Shown here one piece after another: positions 15,389-25,938 of a stretch of DNA of 64,000 nt. The DNA comes from Nocardia inohanensis NBRC 100128 (lineage in GTDB: Bacteria > Actinomycetota > Actinomycetes > Mycobacteriales > Mycobacteriaceae). A model generated the notes under the pieces. The model was not told the DNA's origin. It ran no database searches and was given only the letters and a program-made list of their open reading frames with translations. The position numbers and the translations under genes are program-made. The DNA lies in NCBI RefSeq assembly GCF_001612945.1, contig NZ_BDBK01000014.1, positions 248,001 through 312,000 of the forward strand, in the 5' to 3' direction. The first letter of the stretch is position 1. Each line of letters opens with the position of its first letter.

Positions 15389-15910
15389 ATGAGCGAGCAG
15401 ATCGGCATCATGCCGTTTCATTCGCGCGGGTCGCTATGCGGATTCGTCATCTCGGGCCGGTGGCCCGATTCGACCAAGGAATGGGCGCAGGTGCTGGTGC
15501 TGGCGGTGCGCGTGGCCAGCCTGCCGGGATTGCTGCCGACCTCGACGGTTTTCGGGGCGCGCGAGGAGCTGCCGGATGATCCGGACCCGGGGATGGTGGG
15601 CCTGGTGATCGCGGAGGGGACCGTGCTGGGCGAGGAGGGCTTGCGGCCCGGGCAGTTTGCCGGACATGTGCCACCGGCCTTGATCATGTTGCATCCGCCG
15701 CGCGAGACGCGGCCTTCGCTACCCGAATGTTCGGGTGCGGCGTCCGGATGCCTGCTGCTGCCGGGACTCCCCCATCTGGGCTTGGAGCATCGCGCCGCCT
15801 GGGTCGAGACCGACAGCGACGGCACCGTCACCTCGATGGTTTCGCGGGTGGGGGTCGATCCGATCAGCGATCCCGACACCGCGGTTCTGGCTATGCTGCT
15901 GGCCGCGTAA
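15389..15910 (+). CDS. Hypothetical protein
   Basis: A 173-residue soluble protein. The start at 15389 has GGGAGG seven bases upstream; the frame is open far upstream but through the terminator. Visible features: SLCGFVISGRWPDSTKEWAQVLVLAVRVASLPG, several Pro-rich loops and a C-terminal SDPDTAVLAMLLAA helix. I do not recognise the family. It stands alone between sodA and the manganese riboswitch. Confidence 0.6.
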   Translation: MSEQIGIMPFHSRGSLCGFVISGRWPDSTKEWAQVLVLAVRVASLPGLLPTSTVFGAREELPDDPDPGMVGLVIAEGTVLGEEGLRPGQFAGHVPPALIMLHPPRETRPSLPECSGAASGCLLLPGLPHLGLEHRAAWVETDSDGTVTSMVSRVGVDPISDPDTAVLAMLLAA

Positions 15911-16016
15911 GGGTTCCCGAAACCTCGCGGCAGCGCAACCAAACTTATTGCGCGCATTGCGATTTCGAGGACACGGGTTTGCGCGCGCCGGATTTGCCGG
16001 GGTAGCATGGCGGGCA

Positions 16017-16108
16017 GCGAAGGGGAGTAGCCCGCAATCGCGCAGTCGACATACTGGTCCAGCTCGGATCCGGCTGTGTGAACCGGAGTTCCGGTGGGCG
16101 AGACCTTC
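16017..16108 (+). promoter_or_regulatory. yybP-ykoY manganese riboswitch
   Basis: The aptamer signature is clear: AGGGGAGTAGC at 16021-16030, GTCGACATACTGG near 16044-16057, and GGGCGAGACC at 16097-16105, with variable stems between them. These are the conserved L1/L3 segments of the yybP-ykoY family, known to bind Mn2+. Downstream a 10-bp stem (16145-16154 with 16167-16176) precedes the ribosome binding site of a GDT1/TMEM165-type protein and may be part of the expression platform. High Mn should turn the gene on. Confidence 0.9.
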
Positions 16109-16203
16109 GGCCGAACGAAAACCAAACCGTTTTACCGGTGCGGTGTCGGCTGAAGCGCCCCCGCATTTCAGCCGACAGGCCGGAGACCTGGGAGCTGACC
16201 TTC

Positions 16204-16938
16204 ATGATCGCCACGATATTGCTGAGCTTCGGCGTGCTCTTTCTCGCCGAACTGGGAGACAAATCCCAGCTCATGGCATTGACCTTCGCGCTGCGCTACC
16301 GCTGGTGGGTGGTGCTGAGCGCGATCACCGCGGCGAGCGTGCTGGTCAACCTGATCGCGGTCGGAGTCGGTCATTTCCTCGGGGCGGCCCTGCCCACCGA
16401 ACTCATTTCCCTGTGCGCCGCGGCCACTCTCATCGGCGTGGGCCTGTGGACGCTGCGCGAGACGCTGCCCGGTTCCGGCGGGGCGGATGACGAAACCCCC
16501 GCACCGCAGCCCAAGTCGCGGTCGGCGTTCCTGGTCGTGCTCTCGGCCTTCCTGCTTGCCGCGCTCGGCGACCGCACCATGTTCGCCACCATGGCCCTGG
16601 CCACCAAGAACGGCTGGGTCGCGGTGTGGATCGGTTCCGTCGCGGGCATGGTCGCGGCCGGTGGGCTCGCCATTCTGGTCGGGGTGACGGTCGGCAAGCA
16701 CATTCCGGAACGCTTCATCGCGATCTGCTCGGGTCTGCTGTTCCTGTACTTCGGCGCGCTCACTCTGCTGGAAGCCTTCGCGACGGGCGTGAGCACCCCG
16801 ATCGCCGCGGTGCTCGCCGCCGGGCTGCCCGCGCTCGCGGCTGCGATTCTGCTGGCGCTGCGCCGCCGGGCCGGGACCTCAGTCGCCGAGCGGGACGTTG
16901 CCGAAGAGATCGCGGCTGCGCCCCACCAGGCCCAGTAG
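16204..16938 (+). CDS. TMEM165/GDT1 family cation (likely Mn2+) exporter
   Basis: A 244-residue protein with six membrane segments arranged as two three-helix repeats. The first repeat has the family motif E-x-G-D-K-S (AELGDKSQLM); the second has ALGDRTMF, where the usual first Glu is Ala. A hydrophilic linker (about residues 95-105) joins them. The start is the ATG at 16204 with GGGAG upstream. Control by a yybP-ykoY riboswitch strongly supports manganese as substrate. Its 3' end overlaps the convergent TetR gene by 60 bases. Confidence 0.9.
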   Translation: MIATILLSFGVLFLAELGDKSQLMALTFALRYRWWVVLSAITAASVLVNLIAVGVGHFLGAALPTELISLCAAATLIGVGLWTLRETLPGSGGADDETPAPQPKSRSAFLVVLSAFLLAALGDRTMFATMALATKNGWVAVWIGSVAGMVAAGGLAILVGVTVGKHIPERFIAICSGLLFLYFGALTLLEAFATGVSTPIAAVLAAGLPALAAAILLALRRRAGTSVAERDVAEEIAAAPHQAQ

Positions 16939-17529
16939 CGGTCTCCGCAGCGCGCGCAGACCGTCCACGTCACCGGCCGCGATACGCGCGGTGACCATGG
17001 CGCTCATGGCGGCGACCAGGGTCTGGCAGGCGAAGAGCTGATCCTCGGTGTCCGCGCCGAGAATGTCGGCCACCATGGCCGAGAACGCTTCCTGGAGCGA
17101 GGCCCGGCGCGCGATGGCATCCGGGCCGACCGCGTACACCTCGACCAGGAACAGCCGGGCGTAGGCGGGTTGCGAGGCGACGGCGTCGAGGTAGGAACCG
17201 AGGACGCGTTCGATGCGCTCGGCCGGCGTCTCGCCCTCGAAGCCCACGCCGGTGGCGGCGAAGATGCCGGTCAGCATGAGCTCCGCGGCCCGCTCGAAGG
17301 CGGCCTCGAAACAATCCTCCTTGGAACGGAATTGCTCGTAGAAGGTTTCCCGTGAAACTCCGGCGCGTTTGATGACCGCGGCGACCGGCGTTCCGACATA
17401 ACCGTTTTCGGCCATCGCCTCCGCCAGGGCGAGCAGGATGCGGTCGCGCTGAGCGGCGACCACGGTTTCACGCGGTAGTCCGTGCCGGCCGCGGGGCAGC
17501 CGGCCGACGGTGGTTGCCGATTCGGGCAT
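16879..17529 (-). CDS. TetR family regulator
   Basis: A 216-residue regulator. The helix-turn-helix covers about residues 28-75 (RDRILLALAEAM, TPVAAVIKRAGVSRETFYEQF), followed by a helical ligand-binding domain. It lies 30 bases downstream of an SDR gene on the same strand and is probably co-transcribed. A perfect 18-bp palindrome between that SDR gene and the divergent SDR gene (18509-18526) is the most likely operator. Ligand unknown, but the neighbouring genes suggest a lipid or acyl-CoA compound. Confidence 0.9.
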   Translation of the reverse strand: MPESATTVGRLPRGRHGLPRETVVAAQRDRILLALAEAMAENGYVGTPVAAVIKRAGVSRETFYEQFRSKEDCFEAAFERAAELMLTGIFAATGVGFEGETPAERIERVLGSYLDAVASQPAYARLFLVEVYAVGPDAIARRASLQEAFSAMVADILGADTEDQLFACQTLVAAMSAMVTARIAAGDVDGLRALRRPLLGLVGRSRDLFGNVPLGD

Positions 17530-17559
17530 GCGGTGAACTCCGTTGTGCCGAAGGAACGT

Positions 17560-18489
17560 TCAGGCGATCTTTCCCATTCTGCGGGGCCTGGCCGGTTGAT
17601 CGGTGGTGTATCGCGTCGCTTCGGTGTCGGCGATGGCCAATCCCGAGGCGACACCATGCCGCAGCGTGTACTCGATCACGCGCTGGGCGAGTGGTCGCCA
17701 CCACAGTACGGTGCCGACCCAGTACGGGGAGACCACCCGGCGCGAACGCCGGGCCAGGGCCCGCTGCATGGCGTCGATGGCCGGGCCGAGCGGGGCGATG
17801 CCGGAGACGCTGCTGACGCCGCCGCCCTGGGCCTGGCCGAGAATGCTGCGGGCGGCCTCGGTCCCGAAGCCGCGGCTGGTCATCTCGGTATCGAGTTCGG
17901 CGAAGTAGGCGAGACCGACGCGGGCGCCGGTGTGGCGCAGCTCGATTCGCAGGGTTTGGCCGAGGGCCTCGACCGCCGCTTTGGACGCGCTGTAGGCCCC
18001 GGCCAAGGGTAGGTGCACGGCCGCGGCCAGCGAAGACACCAGCAGCACATAGCCGTTCGGGTGCGCGATGTGCGGGCCGGCGGCGCGCATCGTGTAGTAC
18101 GCGCCGAGCACGTTCACGGTGAGGGTCTGCTCGAGCACCTCGGGATCACCGGAGAGCAGGGCGAGCTGGCGGGCGATGCCGGCGTTGACGACGACCGCGT
18201 CCAGGCCGCCCAATTCGGTGACCAGGGATTGCACCGCGCGCTCCACCTGCGCCGGGTCGCCGATGTCGCAGTACCGCCAGGGGGCGTCGCCGCATTCGGT
18301 GGCGGTCTCGGCGAGCAGGGCTTCCTCGATGCCGAGCAGGGCGACGCGCGCGCCGTGCGCGTGCAGTTGGCGGGCCAGGGCCGCGCCGATGCCGCGGGCG
18401 GCGCCGGTGATCAGGATTCGCTTCCCGGCGACCTGGGGGGCCGGGCGGAAGAGACCACGGCGCGGACGTTCGGCCGTGCTGGCGTTCAT
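17560..18489 (-). CDS. Short-chain dehydrogenase/reductase
   Basis: A 309-residue SDR. The nucleotide-binding motif is ILITGAARGIGAAL near residues 24-37, the NAG motif is VVNAGIA, and the catalytic set is Ser in VSSLAAA with YSASK. An extra C-terminal 60 residues with a hydrophobic patch (PYWVGTVLWW) suggest membrane association, as in several mycobacterial SDRs with lipid substrates. The acidic residue after the second strand (GIEEALL) is not decisive for NAD or NADP. Likely operon with the downstream TetR gene. Confidence 0.88.
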   Translation of the reverse strand: MNASTAERPRRGLFRPAPQVAGKRILITGAARGIGAALARQLHAHGARVALLGIEEALLAETATECGDAPWRYCDIGDPAQVERAVQSLVTELGGLDAVVVNAGIARQLALLSGDPEVLEQTLTVNVLGAYYTMRAAGPHIAHPNGYVLLVSSLAAAVHLPLAGAYSASKAAVEALGQTLRIELRHTGARVGLAYFAELDTEMTSRGFGTEAARSILGQAQGGGVSSVSGIAPLGPAIDAMQRALARRSRRVVSPYWVGTVLWWRPLAQRVIEYTLRHGVASGLAIADTEATRYTTDQPARPRRMGKIA

Positions 18490-18508
18490 GTGATGACGGT
18501 ACCACTAG

Positions 18509-18526
18509 GCGAACACTCTTGTTCGC
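18509..18526. promoter_or_regulatory. Perfect 18-bp palindrome, probable TetR operator
   Basis: GCGAACACTCTTGTTCGC: two 7-base arms GCGAACA and TGTTCGC around CTCT. It lies 20 bases before the SDR/TetR operon start and 116 bases before the divergent SDR start, so one protein could control both. Confidence 0.65.
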
Positions 18527-18641
18527 AAACTCGATGGTCGTCTTCCGCGGACCCCGCGCGGGCATCATGATCGATCCGGATATCGTGCTTATTGACGGAG
18601 GGCCAGTGAGAGGGCCGTCCACGTTCGAGAGGACCAACACC

Positions 18642-19409
18642 GTGGAGATTTCGGGCTCCGCCGCCATTGTCACCGGAGGCGCTTCCGGACTGGGTGCGGC
18701 CACCGCCAAGCGCTTCGCCGATGCCGGCGCCACCGTCTTCGGCCTGGACCTGGCACAGTCGATCGAGCGTGCGGGCGACAACGTCCCCGCCGGCGTCACC
18801 CTCATCCCGACCGACGTCACCAGCAGTGACGAGGTGGCCGCCGCGGTCGCCAAGGTCGTGGAATCCGGTGTGCCGCTGCGCATCGTCGTCAACTGCGCGG
18901 GCGTGGGCTGGGCGGGACGCATCCTGTCCAAGAACGGGCCACACGACCTCGAGCTGTTCCGGACCGTGATCACCGTGAACCTGCTCGGATCCTTCAACGT
19001 GATGCGCCTGGCCGCCGACGCCATCGCCAAGACCGAGCCGGTCGACGAGTACGGGCAGCGCGGCGTGGTCATCAACACCGCTTCCGTGGCGGCGTTCGAA
19101 GGCCAGATCGGGCAGATCGCCTACTCCGCGTCCAAGGGCGGCGTCGCCGGTATGACCATTCCGGCCGCTCGCGACCTGGCGCAGTTCGGTATTCGCGTGA
19201 ACACCATCGCCCCCGGCATCATCGACACCCCGATGCTGGCCGGTGTCACCGAGGAGTACCGCAAGGGCCTCGAGGCCGGCGTCCCCTTCCCGTCCCGCCT
19301 GGGCCGCCCGGACGAGTACGCCCAGCTGGCGCAGTACATCACCGAGCACGACTACCTGAACGGCGAGACCATCCGCATGGACGGCGCCCTCCGCATGGCC
19401 CCGCGCTAA
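18642..19409 (+). CDS. SDR, HSD17B10-like 3-hydroxyacyl-CoA dehydrogenase
   Basis: A 255-residue SDR. TGGASGLG binds the nucleotide, an Asp at the end of strand two (GLDLAQS) indicates NAD, and NTASVAAFEGQIGQIAYSASK carries the catalytic Ser, Tyr and Lys. RDLAQFGIRVNTIAPG and DTPML match the type II 3-hydroxyacyl-CoA dehydrogenase (HSD17B10) subgroup, which oxidises 3-hydroxyacyl-CoA and some hydroxysteroids. The start is the GTG at 18642 with GAGAGGA upstream; the frame is open 41 codons further but that stretch contains the operator palindrome. Followed by palindromic repeats and a terminator. Confidence 0.88.
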   Translation: MEISGSAAIVTGGASGLGAATAKRFADAGATVFGLDLAQSIERAGDNVPAGVTLIPTDVTSSDEVAAAVAKVVESGVPLRIVVNCAGVGWAGRILSKNGPHDLELFRTVITVNLLGSFNVMRLAADAIAKTEPVDEYGQRGVVINTASVAAFEGQIGQIAYSASKGGVAGMTIPAARDLAQFGIRVNTIAPGIIDTPMLAGVTEEYRKGLEAGVPFPSRLGRPDEYAQLAQYITEHDYLNGETIRMDGALRMAPR

Positions 19410-19418
19410 CGCTTGGTT

Positions 19419-19484
19419 TTGGGGGTTTCACCCCCAAACCCCCTGCGGGAAGGGGGAATCCGGGGGCCAGCCCCCGGTCCCCAA
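19419..19484. repeat. GC-rich extragenic palindromes
   Basis: TTGGGGG-TTTCA-CCCCCAA (19419-19436) and CCGGGGGC-CA-GCCCCCGG (about 19460-19477). Same family as the palindromes at 10866, 32351, 32511 and 44449. Confidence 0.6.
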
Positions 19485-19497
19485 ACCTCTGAATACG

Positions 19498-19531
19498 ACA
19501 AAACCCGCGCCGTTGCCGGTGCGGGTTTTGT
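19498..19531. terminator. Bidirectional terminator between SDR and cspA
   Basis: ACAAAACCCGC at 19498-19508 pairs with GCGGGTTTTGT at 19521-19531, with an inner CCG/CGG pair and a short loop. A and T runs at the two sides allow use by both convergent genes. Confidence 0.85.
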
Positions 19532-19580
19532 TATTTCGAAGCGGGGCGGCGCGCGCCTTCAGGTGCGCGACGGACCGGTC

Positions 19581-19781
19581 TCAGTGGGGCTGGACGGCCG
19601 CTGCCTGCGGACCCTTCTTGCCCTCGGTGATCTCGAAGGAGACCGACTGGCCTTCCTCGAGCTGACGGTATCCGTTGCCCTCGATCTCCGAGTAGTGGAC
19701 GAATACGTCGGGGCCGTCTTCGCGGGCGATGAAGCCGTAGCCCTTCTCCGCGTTGAACCACTTGACGGTGCCCTGAACCAT
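19581..19781 (-). CDS. cspA: Cold-shock protein (CspA family)
   Basis: A 66-residue single cold-shock domain that binds single-stranded RNA and DNA. RNP1 is KGYGFIA and RNP2 is VFVHYS; GTVKWFNAEKGYGF is the family hallmark. The ATG at 19781 has AGGAGAAGG four bases upstream. The 245 bases between it and the htpG stop leave room for a long 5' leader, which is typical of cold-shock genes. Confidence 0.95.
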   Translation of the reverse strand: MVQGTVKWFNAEKGYGFIAREDGPDVFVHYSEIEGNGYRQLEEGQSVSFEITEGKKGPQAAAVQPH

Positions 19782-19985
19782 TACCTTCTCCTGACGAGGT
19801 GTTTCTTTTGGTGCGTGGTCACCCACAGGTTGCGGTGACCGGGTCGATCAGAAGGCGACATGCTGAAAAACACGAACACGTAAAACTTACGACCAAGACG
19901 TACAACGTACGCATCGCGGAACAGTTCCCGGGATGACGCGAGCATGTTGGACGTCACATTTGCGCCACGTCAGGCATGACCGAAA

Positions 19986-20014
19986 CCCGCCTTCGCGCAG
20001 CTGGCGAAGGCGGG
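19986..20014 (-). terminator. Terminator hairpin after htpG
   Basis: CCCGCCTTCGC (19986-19996) pairs with GCGAAGGCGGG (20004-20014) over a 7-base loop. On the minus strand it is followed by TTTC, directly after the htpG stop. Confidence 0.75.
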
Positions 20015-20026
20015 CGGTCGGTTCGG

Positions 20027-21975
<1,949 letters not shown>

Positions 21976-21979
<4 letters not shown>

Positions 21980-23623
21980 GACGCGATATTACGACGGGCG
22001 AACTCGGCGATGGAGGGAACCTCGGCATCGGCGCGATCGGACATCCACTCCCGTAATGCCTTCGTGGCCAGCACATCGTCCTCGTTGTACTCGAGGATGC
22101 GGGTGCGCTGGGACAGGTCGGGGTCGCCGCCGTCGTAGGCGACGGCCAAGCGGTACCAGGCCATACTGGCCTCTCCCCCGGCCTCCGGGTCGCGCCAGTG
22201 GAAACCGGCGACCGGGGCGATCTTCTTCAGGCCCTTGCCGTTCGGGCAGATGAACTGGTCCGAGACCGCCTGGAACATATCGACCCATTGCGGGCCGTCG
22301 ACGAACTGCTGGATCTGCTTCTCGGTGGGGATGCCGGGCTGACCGGCGAAGCGGCGGGCCGACTCGTAGAGCCACTTGTCCTCGGCGGTGCGGGAATAGC
22401 AGTAGGCGGCAAAGGTTTTGCCGTCCGCGGCGGCCTGCGCGCGCACCTCCATGAGCCAGGTCCAGAACTCGGCGAAGGAGCGGCCCTCGTCCTCGGTGGG
22501 CAGCGGGTCCCAGGTGACGAAGCCGCGATAGACGCCGTCCAGCAGGGTGCCCCACAGGTAGGCGCCGTACTCCTGGTAGCTCTCCAGGTCCACGTCCACC
22601 TCGACGTCGGCGCGCTGCACGCGGATGTGCTCGACGCGGCGGACCAGCGGGGCGCCGGTGGCCCAGGCGCGGGCGGTCACCACGGTTTCGGTGAAGGGTT
22701 CGAAATGCCAGTCGTCCGGGTCGTCGCCGGACCAGGCGGCCAGCTCGTCGATGGTCTCCACGCCGTGCCGGCGCAGCACCTCCGCGCGCGCCCGGGGCGA
22801 CCAGGCTGACGTCGCGGTGGGCGATCAGCCACTTCTCGCAGCTCTGGCCGCCCTCCTCGGGAGCGCGTGTCCACCACGGGCATTGGCGGCATTCGGGGAC
22901 CTTGGACGGGATGGTGGGGAGTTCCCCGCGCACCACGGCGATGCGGTCGGCGTAGCGGCGGTCGTAATCGTCCAGAACGGGGCCGAGGTCGTGCACCAGA
23001 ATGCGGTCGAAGTGGTAGCCGATGGCGCCGCCGGTCAGGGCCGGGCTGGCTTGCCCGTGCCGCTGCAACATGCGGTACAGGTGCGCGAGGCGTTGCTGAT
23101 CGCGCGGTTGCGGGCGGGTGCGGACGTGCTTGTCCGGCTTCGGATTCCACTCGTACATGCCGGTGGTCAGCGGGTGGTAGTCCGCCGGGTCGGGCTGCCG
23201 GGGATCGGTGACCTTGTGGTTGACCACGACCACGGGGATGTATCCGCCCCGGTCGGTATCCCGCCACAGGATCTCGCATCCGCCGCGCCGGCCGGTATCG
23301 GTCTCCTGCGGCAGCAGCCCGCCCCAGATCCGCTCCACACCCGACTCCATGGCGGCCATGGTCGCCGCCGCGCGCTCCCTCGCGGGCAGTCCGGGCGTGA
23401 TCACCACCCACTTGTCCGGATCCGCCCCCACCAGCGTGTCTCGCACATTCAACCGGTGTGCGGCCGCCGCCTCCCGCCGCTGCTGCACGCCGGCGTCCTC
23501 GGCAACTCCGTGCAGCACCTCCGGGTGGGTGGCGTCCAGAAGCAGCCGGTGCCGGCACCCGATCAGCGCCCGCGCGTCCAGAAACGCGGCCCGCTCGCCA
23601 TGGTCACCGATGCCCGAATACAC
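21976..23623 (-). pseudogene. TM0106-family RecB-like nuclease, split by a +1 frameshift
   Basis: Two adjoining frames together give one protein of about 550 residues. The N-terminal part (from about 23623) runs through DARALIGCRHRLLLDATHPE, VVVNHKVTDPRQ (RecB-like core) and CRQCPWWTRAPEEGG with SCEKWL. The C-terminal part runs from VLRRHGVETIDELA to ILEYNEDDVLATKALREWM, the RNase-H-like end. The break is at about 22781-22798, where the plus strand reads CCCGGGG; removing one G restores the frame. A homopolymer sequencing error and a real mutation both fit. The start is probably a leaderless GTG at 23623, seven bases after CATACT. Confidence 0.75.
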
Positions 23624-23944
23624 GCCTAGCAGTATGGCGTTAACCCCCGACACCGTTGGCCCCGCGTCCCCGCCACGCCGAATCCCGCCGCGCCCGAGAC
23701 GTTTCAGCTCAGCCGGAAAAGAAGGAAAAGGTGGCCCCGGACCTGACGGTCCGGGGCCACCGCTACGGGGTTCGGGGCGTAGCCCCCAGGTCCTTCCTGA
23801 CCACGATGAGGCGTCGAAACCGCCGGGTGCGGGCGGCGCTTCACGCTCACCGGTTAAGGTGATCGGCAAACTGTGTTTCATGGGCGGACAGGCATTCCCC
23901 CGGCCCTGTGCTGCCATGGCGAACCAGCATGACGGAGGCCATCA
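23624..23944. other. Intergenic region with perfect hairpin and GC-rich repeat
   Basis: It lies between the divergent nuclease and DUF6474 genes. The main content is a perfect 13-bp stem, GTGGCCCCGGACC (23731-23743) with GGTCCGGGGCCAC (23748-23760) around TGAC, followed by GGGGTTCGGGGC-type repeat sequence to about 23790. No gene is supported in the remainder. Confidence 0.55.
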
Positions 23945-24583
23945 ATGGGGTTGTTCACCAAGCGCAAGAAGCGGGTCAGCCGCCGAGCCGAGGCGAAAGC
24001 CCTCAAGCACAAGGCCGGTATGGAGGCCAAGCTCGGGGCGCGCAACGAGCGCAAGCGGCATCGGATCGAGGCGCGGACGCAGTCCAAGGTCGCCAAGGCC
24101 GAGATCGCCAAGTTGCAGGCGGAGGAGAAGGCCGCTTTGAAGCTGGCCGCCAAGGCGGAGCGGGATCCGTTCAGCGTGGCGTCGGTGCGCAAGTATTTGA
24201 GCGTGGCGCGGCTGCTGGTTCCGGTGCTGGCGCCGCTGGCCTACCGGGGCGCGACCATGGTGCGCGCGCAGCTGGACAATCGGCGGGCGCAGCAGCTGGG
24301 CATCGGCGTGAACCAGCTCGGCGAATTCTCCGGTCCCGGTTCGAAATTGCAGGCCCGCCTGGCGAATGTGGAGTCCACGCTCGCCGAGGTGGAGAAGAAG
24401 AACTCCGACGCGGACACCAAGAAGTTCGCGACCGCGACCCGCGACCGCCTGGAAAGCCTGGCCGCCGCCACCCGCACCGCCGCCCAGATGCCGGTGCAGC
24501 GCCGTCGCGCCGTGCACGCCTCCATCTCCAACGAGCTCTCCGGCATCGAAGCCGACGTGCTCGCCCGCCTCGGCGTGAACTGA
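23945..24583 (+). CDS. DUF6474 family protein
   Basis: A 212-residue protein. The first 75 residues are very basic and helical (MGLFTKRKKRVSRRAEAKALKHKAG, Lys/Arg/Ala-rich), then a hydrophobic stretch VARLLVPVLAPLAYRGATM near 85-103 suggests one membrane or peripheral helix, and the C-terminal half is a long helix. This layout is shared by a conserved actinobacterial family of unknown function. It is followed seven bases later by a membrane protein gene and the copper operon. Confidence 0.8.
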   Translation: MGLFTKRKKRVSRRAEAKALKHKAGMEAKLGARNERKRHRIEARTQSKVAKAEIAKLQAEEKAALKLAAKAERDPFSVASVRKYLSVARLLVPVLAPLAYRGATMVRAQLDNRRAQQLGIGVNQLGEFSGPGSKLQARLANVESTLAEVEKKNSDADTKKFATATRDRLESLAAATRTAAQMPVQRRRAVHASISNELSGIEADVLARLGVN

Positions 24584-24590
24584 GCCTGCG

Positions 24591-25244
24591 ATGCCCCGCC
24601 GCCGTTCCGGAATGCGATTGCCGGACACCGCGTTCCGGGCGCACGCCGGCGCGGCGGTGACCACCCGCGGCGGGATGTGGAAGGCGGGTGGCGGGCAGGA
24701 TCGAACGTCTCGGCTGCGCGGTGGTTCGGCGGGCGCGCTGACCGCGGCCCTGGCGATCGCGGCGCACGCGGCGGCGGGCGGCCCGACGCCGGGATCGACG
24801 GGCGTGACGCTGTTGCTGCTCGCGGCGGCCGCGATCGGGGCCGTCGCCATGACGTTGCCGCGCAGCGCGTCACGTACCGCGCTGCCCGCGCTGATGGCGG
24901 CGGCGCAACCGCTGTGCCATGTGGCGTTGACCGGGCTCTCCCATGGCGGGCACGGTTCGGCGGCAGGCGGATTCAGCGGATTCCTGTCCGGTAGCGCCGC
25001 GATCGTCTCGGATGCGGCGATGGCGGCCGGGCACGCGGCGGCCGCGGTGGTGTGTGCCCTCCTCATAGCGGCCGCGGACCGCCTGTACGGCCTTGTGGCA
25101 CAGGCGGTCCGGGTGGCGGTCAACCGCCCGGGCGCCCTGGCCGCCGGGCCTCGGCCGAGGACGTGGACCTCCCCACGTTCCACATTGAGAAGCCTGCGCA
25201 TCGCGGGTGCGGCGGGGCCGCGCGCGCCTCCGGTTGCGGCGTGA
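24591..25244 (+). CDS. Hypothetical membrane protein of the copper operon
   Basis: A 217-residue protein with about four hydrophobic segments between residues 45 and 175 and a His/Gly-rich loop (CHVALTGLSHGGHG). Similar small membrane proteins precede ycnI in other actinobacterial copper clusters, and the His-rich loop could contact metal; this is inference. The start is uncertain: ATG at 24591 has a weak ribosome binding site, and GTG 24657 or ATG 24675 would still keep all membrane segments. YcnI starts 46 bases downstream. Confidence 0.6.
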   Translation: MPRRRSGMRLPDTAFRAHAGAAVTTRGGMWKAGGGQDRTSRLRGGSAGALTAALAIAAHAAAGGPTPGSTGVTLLLLAAAAIGAVAMTLPRSASRTALPALMAAAQPLCHVALTGLSHGGHGSAAGGFSGFLSGSAAIVSDAAMAAGHAAAAVVCALLIAAADRLYGLVAQAVRVAVNRPGALAAGPRPRTWTSPRSTLRSLRIAGAAGPRAPPVAA

Positions 25245-25290
25245 TTCCCGAATTCACCCGTAACCCTTTGTGAGAAAAGGCCATTCATTC

Positions 25291-25938
25291 ATGCATACCT
25301 CTATTTCGCGCGCGCTCACCGCGAGCGGCGCGGTCGTGGGGCTGACCCTGCTCGGTGCGGGCGCGGCGTCCGCGCACGTGACCGTGGACGCGCCGGGCGC
25401 GGCCCAGAACGGTTACACCGTGGCCACTTTCAAGGTGCCGACCGAGTCGAATACCGCGTCCACCACGAAATTGACCGTGGCGGTGCCGAATCTGAAGAGC
25501 ATCCGGACCGAGCCGATGGCCGGTTGGTCGGAGAAGATCGACCGCAATGACAAGGGCGAGGCGGTCTCGGTCACCTGGGCCGTCGAGCCGGGCAATGCGG
25601 GCGTGGCCCCGGGGCAGTTCCAGCGGTTCGTGCTGTCGCTGGGCCCGCTGCCCAAGCAGGAGAAGCTGAGCTTCCCGGCCTCCCAGACCTACAGCGACGG
25701 CAAGGTCGTGGAGTGGAATCAGCCGGAGAACGCGGACGGCTCCGAGCCCGAGCATCCCGCTCCCGCACTGTCTTTGAGCGCGGCGAAGGGCGACGATCAC
25801 GACGCCGATACCGCCGCGAAGGATGACGACAAGGGCACCGACACCACCGCCCGCTGGCTCGGCGGCCTCGGCCTGGCGCTGGGCGCGCTGGGTGCGGCCC
25901 TGGGTCTGGGCAGCGTGATCCGGAGTCGCCGCTCATGA
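25291..25938 (+). CDS. YcnI-like (DUF1775) copper-binding exported protein
   Basis: A protein of about 215 residues with a signal peptide ending ASA-HVTV, so that the mature protein starts with His, as required for the copper site of YcnI proteins. The DUF1775 beta domain spans about 30-155 (TVATFKVPTES, AGWSEKI, PGQFQRFVLSLGPLP). A charged acidic linker with DDHDAD-type repeats and a C-terminal membrane helix (LALGALGAALGLGSV) anchor it outside the membrane. ATG 25291 was chosen over the in-frame TTG/GTG upstream. The stop overlaps the copC start. Confidence 0.9.
   Translation: MHTSISRALTASGAVVGLTLLGAGAASAHVTVDAPGAAQNGYTVATFKVPTESNTASTTKLTVAVPNLKSIRTEPMAGWSEKIDRNDKGEAVSVTWAVEPGNAGVAPGQFQRFVLSLGPLPKQEKLSFPASQTYSDGKVVEWNQPENADGSEPEHPAPALSLSAAKGDDHDADTAAKDDDKGTDTTARWLGGLGLALGALGAALGLGSVIRSRRS

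Noticed and set aside
17345..17358. GTTTCCCGTGAAAC, one mismatch from the 14-base parS core
   Set aside because: It encodes the conserved VSRETF of the TetR recognition helix, so the match is probably due to protein coding.
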